NCBI GenBank assembly: GCA_029582265.1
Contig: CM055816.1
Location: 25,728,463 to 25,792,462 of the forward strand
From: Zoroaster sp. YZ-2022
Taxonomy: Eukaryota; Echinodermata; Asteroidea; Forcipulatida; Zoroasteridae
Direction of reading: 5' to 3'
DNA length: 64,000 bases
Shown here: positions 55,046 through 64,000 of the stretch, piece after piece
How the letters are laid out: the number at the start of each line of letters is the position of its first letter
How positions within the stretch are numbered: position 1 is the first letter of the stretch
Program-made: the position numbers and the translations under genes
Notes under the pieces: generated by a model
The model's database searches: none
Told to the model about the DNA's origin: nothing
Seen by the model: the letters and a program-made list of their open reading frames with translations, nothing else

Positions 55046-57829
55046 ATTTCACAGAATTCCACAACTTGGGGACCTTCATGTTCAATTTCTTTGAGTAAGA
55101 GTGGTTGGAGGAAATGATTAAAGTTACTCGTCAAATTGCCTGGTAAATTGTTGTTATATAGTCATGTACACTTAACAACACTATTGAACATGGAGCAAAT
55201 AGAGTCGGGCAATTTATTTGTATAACGTTGACAAACGAAGGACCCTAACTGAAGAAGATATATGTTATTTAATATACAAGAAAATATAATTCAGTTTTAT
55301 CAATTGGCATTCATTTGTCACATTGTTATTTTCAATTCTCAGGCCAGGATATGATTGCATTATGTGCAATGTTGAAGGGATGGAAAAACAATATTTATAA
55401 AATGTTGGCAAAACTGCTTCTCTTTGAATCATTTCAATTTTAATTTTGTTTAATACATTCTTTGTTTCATCAATTTTAGGGGGACGTTTTGCCAATATCT
55501 TAAAAATGGCAGTTCCTCAGACTAAATAGTTTATTGTGAAGATTGATTCTATCATCGGCTTTATACGAACTAAGTTGTATATTAACATTCAACTATTTGG
55601 GTATTTTGTAATTAGTTTTATAAATATCAGTTCTATAACCTACCTTTAAGACAAAAATATTAAATTCAATAAACATTTACATTGGGCCTACTCTGTGTTG
55701 TGTGTTTCATTATATTTTCCATTCTTGATCAATCGCTTGCGACTGGTTCTTTTGAAATTGAATGTACCTGGCGACGTTTTCAATTAAAACGGAATTATTT
55801 TATCAATGAGTTGGGTAAAATGAAGATAGAATGCTCAACTTATGAATTTGAATGTATCTTTTTGCTGATTGAATGATGATGTAAAGGAGCATTCATTTTC
55901 AAATCAAATTGAATGAGTCGCGTATTTAAACTGAACAAAAATAAAATCAGATGTCAAGCAAAAGAAATAGTTTGGACACATGATAATTGTTGCCTTGAGC
56001 AGACAGCAATTATTCATTTCCAAAATAAAAACAAATCAATAAATTAAAAAATTAAAAAATCAATCAAAAGTTAGTAAATACGTATATGTAGGATTATGTT
56101 GCAAGGTTTAAATATTTCAAGCCCCATTAATTGAAACTTCAGTAAGTTCCTTTAGGCTGAAAGTAGAGATTGTACATATGTATTGAATAGTGACATTATT
56201 TCATCTTAAATCATAATGTTGGATATAGTTCAATGGTTAAATGTTATCCATAATGTTATCATGTCCCATAAAACATTACGCTTCTATCATACACATGACA
56301 AAACAATAAATGATCAACGCTAATACAAGAACATACATTGGGCAATATATTTCCACGTAAAATGCACTCCATACGAACAGTAACGACGACAATAAATGAC
56401 ACAATCGATTTAGCTTGACACAATGATGGTGAATCTACAATTTTAAAAACTGAGTAACTTAAAATTTGGATTATCTCGAAACCTATATTGTGCCGTGTTG
56501 CCCAACTGGCATTTCGTGAAAACGGTGACGATATGTAGAGAGTCATTAATGTTGTTCAGACATTATATCAGATGCATCGACTAAATAGACAATGATAAAA
56601 TTAATATTCCAGTAACAACCAGTAGACCTAAGTAATTTGTATATATTTTTAAATCAAAACACTGCTATTTTTCTTCAGGAAAGGAAAACAAACGCTTTAA
56701 GATAATAGGTAAATTACATTAATTGTTACTTCTTGAGGTCTCTGGATAGAGTGTTCATGAGTTGTTACAATAGGATAGACTATCAATGGGGTTTTCTTCT
56801 CATACATGTATGCATCAATTATGAAAAGAAAAAAAACAGACACCATTTATATAATAATAAGATTTAAGATTTACATGTTTATGAGTGGGAAAATTAAAAT
56901 AAGTATTATCATAAATGTTAGAAATGTTAGAGAGTGTTATTTATCGAAGATCAATTTTTGTTCTGCTTTCTTCACTAACATGTAATATTATTTACAATAC
57001 AACCTTTGACATTTAACTTATTATATGTACGTGAACACCATTACAATGATAAAGCCTGAAACCTGATTTAAGATATGAGTAAAGTAACAAACCTGTTAAA
57101 CTTTTACCTTACTATGTATGGTGTATAGTTTATGGGAACATGGTGAAAATACAATTATGTTTGGTTGTTTACATTCCAACATGTCATATAGAAAACGGTA
57201 CAACTTTTAACTTTTGTTACAAAAAATTGTCAAACAAAGTATATTTAGAGAAATGTGATACACCTAAAAGAAAGCAATGTTGCTAAGGAAACTACCATAT
57301 GTATTGAATTGAGAACCACATTTTTATTTCATGCTTGGCTCACTAGGATGATATTAAAAATCTACAATTTTACTTAAATGCACTGACAATTTGAGCTATC
57401 ATTTCGAACTGAGAAGGTTTGGTACAGCATTGGAAACAAGACTATAATGTACAAATATGAAAACTCACTTTGAATTCAAAAATAAATAAAAACATTAAAG
57501 GGAAGGTACAACATTCCAATCTTTTAGGTTTCAGGAAATATATAAATAAACTAACCTGTGAAAGTTTTATCACAACAGGTGCTGACCTTTTTTGAAAAAA
57601 ACAATGTACAAAGGGATGACAACTTTGTATAGTAAACTTCAACATTTCTTAAAGAAGTATTCAACCAGTAATATCTTACTAATGTCAGTAATTCAGTTCA
57701 AACAGAAAATAACGAAAATGCATTCATCTATACTTAAGAATAACAAGATATGCAAAGAAACAAACCTGTGAAAGTTTCAATTAATTTTGTTGTATTGTTT
57801 TTAAGAAAATTGTAAAGAAATGTTTTAAA
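55046..57829. other. Long AT-rich intergenic region
   Basis: No supported exon, RNA gene or repeat shared with the window. Open frames of 60-95 codons (for example minus 56259-56546) carry no motif. If the coiled-coil gene at 57876 is real, this is its downstream flank. Confidence 0.4.
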
Positions 57830-57835
57830 TTTATT
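57830..57835 (-). terminator. Poly(A) signal for the coiled-coil gene
   Basis: AATAAA on the minus strand, 40 bp past the TGA at 57876. Confidence 0.5.
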
Positions 57836-57875
57836 GCTCATCTTTGTACACAAGTTCTAATATTGAAATAGATCA

Positions 57876-58198
57876 TCAGATGTATGCTTCTTTAGCTAAG
57901 GTTACACCATACTTCTCTAGCTTGAAAGCAAGGAGGTACTTGAAGCTTTGACTGATGTTACCGAGGGATTCTTGGATTTGTCTAGAAACTTGCAACTGCT
58001 TCTTTTCCACTTCCAACCTCTCACATTCATCTTGTAGTCTTTGGTTTTCTATAGTATATATGTCAGTGCTAGTGGTAGTGGTTCTCTGTGTTGGCTTCTC
58101 TTTCTTATTCTCTATCTCTACAACCACCACCTCCTCTGCCTCTTCGCCCTCCCCCTCCTCATCCTTGATCTCCATCCTAGTATCTTGTGTTGCTATCG
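57876..58198 (-). CDS. Terminal exon of an acidic coiled-coil protein
   Basis: Acceptor TTTATTTTCTTTTCGAAC...CAATAG ends at 58199. The exon adds two bases to a split codon, then encodes IATQDTRMEIKDEEGEGEEA and further. Residues 1-25 from the Met are strongly acidic. Residues about 42-75 form a coiled coil (NQRLQDECERLEVEKKQL), followed by LGNISQSFKYLLAFKLEKYG and a stop. A poly(A) signal lies just downstream. The layout recalls the C-termini of Myb/SANT-like (NAIF1-like) proteins linked to Harbinger transposons, but this is a guess from layout, not a match. Confidence 0.5.
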
Positions 58199-58518
58199 CT
58201 ATTGAAGTTCGAAAAGAAAATAAAGCAAGTAGTAAATATTTATTTTAAGTTCATGATCCTCAGATCATCACAATTTGAAGTTTAGTCTACTATCTAATGG
58301 TGTGGCAAATATAAGTTATCTTATATGAGTGAAACAGAAAAATATAGCGTTTCTTCATTCCATATGCCACGAGGCCACATATATTTTTGGAGGAAAAAAA
58401 GGAGGAAAAAGGTTATATATAAAGTTATATTAATAGGGTCTTATGTAAAATATGCCTATAGAATATTTTTATAAGTAGTGATGTGGAGTTACCATTATGC
58501 CATGTTGTCCAGCATTAC

Positions 58519-58629
58519 ATTCGCATCCAAATCTGTCTCTCCCTCCTCCCTTGCCATCCTTGGCAACTGGGGACAGTGCTTGTAGCACCAACTCATAGGT
58601 TTTGTTTTCTTGAGGTTCCTCACCTCCTC
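58519..58629 (-). CDS. Internal exon of the same coiled-coil gene
   Basis: A very good acceptor (TTTTTTTCCTCCTGCTTTCAG) ends at 58630. The exon reads GGGEEPQENKTYELVLQALS and PVAKDGKGGGRDRFGCE, and ends in phase 1 at a GTAATG donor. This phase joins the exon at 58198 without a stop. A stronger-looking GTAACT donor at 58492 would be out of phase. Upstream exons are not visible; a MITE-like element starts about 70 bp further up, so the gene may be cut off here. Confidence 0.4.
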
Positions 58630-58696
58630 CTGAAAGCAGGAGGAAAAAAAGGTCTCCAGTTTCTGGTTATAGGTTGGCTTCAAAATCGGTGCGGTG

Positions 58697-59415
58697 ACAT
58701 ACACACAGAAAAAAAATACACAAGTTGTGTAAAAATTTTACTATTTTGCAATGTTGTATACGAACCTCCCAATTGTTTGGTAAAGTTTTACAAAATGCGT
58801 GTTGTGTAAAGTTTTTCATAAACATTTTGTAAAGTTTCACTTCAAAAATCAGTAAAAAGATTTACCTCTTAAATAGGTAAACATAAATTAAGTAAATTGT
58901 TACTGAATGTATGTAAAAAATACTATTTGACCTTGTAAACTTTTACTACATTGTTTGGTCTGCATAAGTCATTACATACTTATCAAATATAAATAATGTA
59001 AATTAAACAAGGCACCCCACTATACTTGTACAGTTTCAAAAACGTGTCTTTTATTTATTAACAATAAAGTGAAACAGCTCTTCAAATCCCCACTTTACGA
59101 GGTTCTCTCTCATTGTCTCCATGTTGTGAGGCGATTGTTGACTTGACAGGCACACACTGCGCTTTTGCACGCACGCCGCACACACACAATGCAATGCTTG
59201 AGTTCCTTGTGGTAAAAGTTACACGGGCCAGGTAAAGACTTGAATTAGTTACATAAATTATGTAAATCAAATTTAATACATTTAAATTACGTAATTTTTA
59301 ACTTACGCAGCAATTGTGTTCTTTATTTTCCCAAAATTATACCTAAATTGTGTAATATTTAACAAAACATGTTTTACCCATTTTTTACCAATCATTTTGT
59401 GTGTGTACTAAGAGA
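58697..59415. mobile_element. GTAAA-rich AT element, possible MITE
   Basis: The ends are weakly inverted (TACACACAGAAAA at the left, TTTTGTGTGTGTA at the right). The inside is full of TTGTGTAA, GTAAAAATTTTAC and AAATTACGTAATTT words on both strands. No coding potential. No target duplication found. Confidence 0.4.
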
Positions 59416-59442
59416 GGCCTCACAAATCAGGCAAATGTATGG

Positions 59443-59585
59443 TTACATATCGTTTCAAATTGAACACCGGCGTTTTTTCAGCCTACCAGCGCGGCAAGCG
59501 TCAGTCCGGTCACCGGGGAACCCTGGAGACCTCGCTCGGCTTTGCCGAAGCCGTTTACGTACACTGGCTACAGTGTGTGAAACTA
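59443..59585. repeat. GC-rich hairpin module, copy 3 (long form)
   Basis: Same order as 29160-29302, with CGGCTTTGCCGAAGCCG. It is not next to the LINE end seen with copies 1 and 2. This shows the module, with the tail TTAATTAATTTCTTGTTGAA, is a repeat in its own right. Confidence 0.7.
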
Positions 59586-59868
59586 GCACACTGTGTATGG
59601 ATGCAGGTGTGATGAATGGTTTGGGAAGCCTCCTTTTAATTATTGAACTACCCAAACTTCCCCTTGTGGAAAATGTATTAAATTTGTTGAATTTGTTATC
59701 CCTCTCTATAATTTAGTTTTTCCATTAACAAATTAAATGTTAATTAATTTCTTGTTGAAATAAAAGTTGATTTCATTATATAATTGGAAAGACGTTTTTC
59801 TGAAAATTTATTTCTTGAACTTGTGCTGATGGCTAGTATACATATAGTTAACAAGTAACTTGTTCTTT

Positions 59869-59963
59869 ATTTCAAATTGAACACCAGCGTTTTCTCACCC
59901 TGCCAGCGAGGCAAGAGCCAGTCCAGACACCGGGACGGAAATCCTGAAGACCTCGCTCGAATA
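59869..59963. repeat. GC-rich module, short form, copy 3
   Basis: TTTCAAATTGAACACCAGCG, GCAAGAGCCAGTCCAGACAC and CCTCGCTCGAATATAC. Confidence 0.65.
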
Positions 59964-60039
59964 TACTCACATGTGTATGTACGTGTATTTGTATTATACC
60001 GGTTTCTGTACATGAAGAAACATGCACATGCCTTGAAAG

Positions 60040-60173
60040 TGAAGGCACTAAATCATTTAGTACGTATGCCCAATATACAACCTCGCGCGCATGAAGGCAC
60101 TAAATCATTTAGTACGTATGCCCAATATACAACCTCGCGCGCATGAAGGCACTAAATCATTTAGTACGTATGA
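60040..60173. repeat. 52-bp tandem repeat with internal palindrome, 2.6 copies
   Basis: TGAAGGCACTAAATCATTTA starts units at 60040, 60092 and 60144. Each has the palindrome ACTAAATCATTTAGT, then ACGTATGCCCAATATACAAC and CTCGCGCGCA. Confidence 0.95.
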
Positions 60174-60725
60174 ATAGCGTGTAAAACGTTCACATTGGAG
60201 CACACAATCCCTTCTCAAATGGTGTAAACAGACTTATTGAGTCCCTCTAGACCCAAGAAAACAATTTCAAGCCAAATATAAAGTTTTATATGGGTGCCAG
60301 CCCACAATCCCTTCAATATATTTGTTTTACCCAAAACCAATTTTTTTGCACATTGTTTGCACTGCTGACATTCTACAGAGAAACCAAGAGATTCTATTTG
60401 TCTGGCCATTCTAATATCCACAACCAGACCTCAAAATAAACATCTCAGGTTGCCGAAATGTCTGGGCAATGTCTGGGATTAGTGCAGTAATGTCAATTGA
60501 TAACAGCTGTACTGTTTCAATGGGTTGTCTGCTGGCAAGGCCCCCCCCCCCCTTACTTTGAAAGCTGCATACCGGGTCAATGGTTCACCCCAGGTTGAAT
60601 TATTTTTACCATGTTATCAGGCACTGTATCAATAGAGAACTTATGCAAAGTGGCTGAATTTGAGTTTTCCATGACGTAGTAAACAACAAAAAATTACAAA
60701 CGGACTGAATGAAATAGCACCACCA
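60174..60725. other. Intergenic, no gene seen
   Basis: A C tract is at about 60541-60552. Nothing else is supported. Confidence 0.4.
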
Positions 60726-62764
60726 TTAACAATATAATTGATAGCCTTTACCAAGGCGCATCGGAACGGTTTGGTCGCGTAATTTTGCCCCACTTTACAG
60801 TAAGCTATCTGAACTCCCCGTTGCAGTCATTACACACAGTACATAAATCCATATGTATACACACTGTGTACATGTATAATTATGTAAATACAGACAATGA
60901 GCACTCGTTGGATAGATGTACATGTACGTGTCCTGTACAATTATGTGTGTTATGTACATATAGGGAAATGAAATGCACAGTGTATGCTGAATTTCTCTGG
61001 CCAGAAATCGGTACGGGATGGAGATACCGTCCTTGGTCAGCGCTATATAATTGTTAAAGAGTGGATATGGATAACGAGAAATTAAGTGAATGAATGCATT
61101 GATGATGCAGCTGGATTTATTGCTCTTCAAAATAATAACACATACAATGGACTGTTTAACAATGGTTTTACAATGTCACTAACAATAAGTTTGATACATT
61201 TCTTACTGAATAGGAAAATATAACTGTACCGGACTTGCTGGTAAAATTTTGAACATTTTGAACATTTGGAAAAAAAATTACTAATGTTCTGATCACTTTG
61301 GAGATTAATATAGAAGTTTAAATATGAAGTTATCTTGACTGAATTGAAAGCATTTTATGTCTGTCACGGTACATTATCAGAAATACATAACACTGAATGA
61401 ACCTGAGATATTTGTTTTGTTAGTTCACTTAATGAAGTTTTCAAAGCTAGGAATCATAAAAAAAGGCTTCGACCTTTTAGCGATTACACAAGAATTCCTT
61501 TTGTTTTTCGTAAAATTTCACACTGGCTTTTCTTGGCCACTGGAAAAGTTTTTGTTTGGTCATATAGAAAAATATATTTGGTGTTTAAAGTTTGTCTGAA
61601 TGTAATTGTAATTATAAATGTATGCACTGCACTGAAAATGACACAATATTTGTAAATGTAATCATATTAGTATCGTAAACACTGGCCCGTAGACTGGGGA
61701 TCTGTATTTGAGAATGACCCCCACCTCCCGGACATGTTGCACTTGCTCTGGTGTTTAACCTAATGATACTTTGAAACATCATTGTGTAGTTGCGACAAAT
61801 GTGTAATGGGTTCCATTGGAAAAATGTGCAATGTTAGTGTACACCTTTGGTAATCACCCGATTACACGATTACTAAATTATAATCTAAAAACTTACTTTA
61901 TGTAAAGTTATTTGCTCGTATCAAACATCTAGAGAAATTATTCAATCTGAAATTCTGTAAAACGTGAGAAATGTATTACAAATTTAGAATGGATCAATTT
62001 TGTACATTTGAATACATGTTCACTATTTTCTCGTTAACGACGAGAATAAACCGAAACTTTAAATTTATTGTATAAATATCTCTTCATTCTTATAAAGTAT
62101 GGATGCATTTATAGATATATTACTAATAGTGTTGTATACAATCTCTTTAAGCCATCCCGTCCCTTATTTTCAAACTACGGGTCTAAATCATAATTATATG
62201 AATGGTGTGTTTAGCTTTGTTCAGTGGATTTTACTTACTACCGAAAAAGGTTAATACTAAAATGTGAACAAATAACAGACCATTTCAACAAAATATTAAT
62301 TAAGGTGATCGTCCTTGCTCAACCTAATGGATTAGGCCTGACTTGATTTCTGTTATATATTTTATATCCAATAATTGGTTAAATAATTGTCTAATAATAA
62401 AACATAAAAAGAAATTTTAAAAAATTGGGTAGGTAGTTCCAATCGCATCTTCCTCCCAGCATATTCACGATGGATATGAACGGTAAAATAATCCCAGTTG
62501 AGTTCAGCCGGACGGAAATTTTTCCCCAAACGAGATTGCAGTGAAAGCAGCATCGTTGTATCTGTATGTGGTGAAAATAAATAAATAAATACAATTAATC
62601 AACCCGACCTGATTTTTCGATTTGAAAGGACTATCACTAGTTTATTATTTATTACATGGTCTTATTAACAATTAAAAATAATAAATACTAAAAAAACTTA
62701 AAAAAAATACAAAAGTACAAAATTCAAACATACAAAAAATACGAAAATATGTATATATACAAAA
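60726..62764. repeat. Large direct duplication, copy 2 (partner 46948-49115)
   Basis: Collinear with copy 1, with small deletions: one instead of two GACAATGA(G/C)CACTCGTTGGA units, and a loss near 61255. It carries an extra TTACAGTAAGCTATCTGAAC segment at 60794. No gene. Confidence 0.9.
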
Positions 62765-63724
62765 TCCTCTCTTTATCACCTTGTGCCCCTTTCTGCTACC
62801 CTGGATCAGCCCACGTTCCATAATACTGACATGATCAGTGAATGTCGCACTTCATTCTGATATCATCTAGTGTGCCTCAAAGTAAAAGTTGATCATCAAC
62901 ATTAAACCCACGAGGCAAACTGACTTCACGTACACAAACCGACCCAGCATGACAATCAACCCGTGCCACGGATTAACCGCCTTTACACAAAATACGTTTC
63001 CTTATGTCACTCGCTTGGCATTTAAGCAGGTGGCGTGAATGAGTTGTTATGACCATAACTGGATTGGATGTATGCTAAGCCAACAAAGCAAAAAATCCAT
63101 GCAAGACTCGACTTTTGGATTTAATCAAGTTTGGTATCTGCAGATGAGTGCAATAATTTGGTGTCTGGGCCCCCATCGCCAAGTTAATAATTTCAACGGA
63201 GCCTTAAAAATGCCAAAATGAAAGGGCCCCACATTTTGAATCAGACCTTCTCTTCCTGTTTATAGCCGCACTAATCAGTGACAGTATTGCAATTACATTT
63301 TAGTACATGCAATATAGGCCCGTTATTTGTTATAACATAATGACTACAGCAGGTAATATAGTTTTTGACACAATGGCTAGTTAATTGTACAGACTCCAAG
63401 GAATTGTTCCTTTATTCTTTTTTTAGAAACCCATGTGTATAATTACAATATCTATTCATTGCAACGATTATACACTGTATATATTTTGTTTTTTCAAGAC
63501 CAGAAATTTCAAGTTGCTTTTTGTTTGGTTTGTTCGTTTGTTTTTGTTTCTTTTTATAGAAACCCGTGCACCGATGCCGATTGTGTATATTGTACGGTAT
63601 ATCAACATAATGGCACGTAATGATTACAATTGGACCTATTCTTTGCAACAATCATACTGTGTATAAGGCATCAGCCAGCGTCACTGGCACTGCCTTGGGA
63701 ACTCTGCATGAAATGGATAGATCA
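62765..63724. other. Intergenic, no gene seen
   Basis: Starts with a family U-like relic (TTTATCACCTTGTGCCCCTT, CTACCCTGGATC). A weak direct repeat is present: AATTACAATAT...TACACTGTAT at about 63440-63482 and GATTACAATTGG...CATACTGTGTAT at 63620-63664. Confidence 0.4.
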
Positions 63725-64000
63725 AGAGAGAGTTAAAGGAAACAAACTGTTGTTCTATGTGATAAATAACTCCTGAACCAATCCAAGGCGAAATCCACGC
63801 ACACCGTAATTCTCTAATTTAGAAATAAGAATGTTATGATTTACAGTGTTCAAAGCCTTGGAAAGGTTCAGGAAAATACCAACAGAAAACTGCCTATTTT
63901 CTATGGCTTCAATAATTTCATTTAAAACATTAAATATTGCAAGTTCAGATGGACGTCAGGCTCTAAAATTTCCAATGACATAATGAGATAAATTTTTATT
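63725..64000 (-). pseudogene. LINE reverse transcriptase fragment, cut by the window end
   Basis: On the minus strand, with frame changes and a stop: SELAIFNVLNEIIEAIENRQ, then FSVGIFLNLSKALNTVNHNI, then LISKLENYGVRGF. This is the first catalytic block (motif A) of a Jockey/CR1-like LINE reverse transcriptase. The usual FLDLSKAFDTVNH has Asn in place of the first Asp (FLNLSKALNT), so it is inactive. The frame shifts after YGVRGF. It may belong to the same LINE family as 28224 and 38010. Confidence 0.85.

Overview
This is a gene-poor, AT-rich stretch of an animal nuclear genome, most likely a marine invertebrate deuterostome. My best guess is an echinoderm, perhaps a sea star. This rests on a degenerate GCTTAGCAG / GAAATTGGCC dispersed repeat that I remember from echinoderm DNA, on Penelope-like, L2/CR1-like, hAT-like and TTAA-type elements, and on a PAN plus fibrinogen-domain lectin-like gene. 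I could not search any database, so the species call is weak. There are no operons, ribosome binding sites, CRISPR arrays or rRNA genes.

Only one gene is convincingly complete. It is a plus-strand, apparently single-exon gene at 45463-46479, encoding a secreted 338-residue protein with a signal peptide, a PAN/apple-type domain and a full fibrinogen-related domain. Two CCAAT boxes and a TATA box lie upstream and a poly(A) signal lies 42 bp after the stop. Three weaker coding traces are on the minus strand: a probable terminal exon at 49311-49422, the last two exons of an unrecognised acidic coiled-coil protein (57876-58198 and 58519-58629), and an exon-like open segment at 54248-54412.

Almost everything else is repeats. 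(1) Region 1-4.0 kb is a composite of dispersed repeats (families A and R and a TTAA-flanked MITE) that recurs at 33.8-37.9 kb and 41.9-43.4 kb. (2) A 3.4-3.8 kb block is present twice in direct orientation (4032-7386 and 23327-27170), each copy holding a hAT-like MITE with an 8-bp target duplication. (3) Region 8.4-11 kb holds a 73-bp satellite with an inverted tail, and an 89-bp array. (4) Region 11-18 kb is non-coding with small tandem arrays and a Penelope-like fragment. (5) Region 18-22 kb is a mosaic of nested MITEs, L2-like LINE ends and a rearranged Penelope ribozyme. (6) A 2.0-2.4 kb pair (28061-30486 and 37617-39616) carries a Jockey/CR1-like LINE 3' end; the first copy has a 649-bp Penelope-like insertion with a 12-bp target duplication and the second is the empty site. 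(7) An L2-like LINE with a broken reverse transcriptase lies at 40425-41884. (8) Downstream of the fibrinogen gene a 2.0-2.2 kb block is duplicated (46948-49115 and 60726-62764). (9) A tRNA-derived SINE with an 11-bp target duplication is at 52492-52797. (10) The window ends in a LINE reverse transcriptase fragment.

The genes do not form a visible pathway. What this window shows best is the order of events in a repeat-rich region: block duplication, then nested insertion, then decay. I found no convincing new multi-gene system. The observations most worth checking are the Penelope hammerhead-like motif and its inverted copy, the satellite with an inverted arm, and the recurring GC-rich hairpin module.
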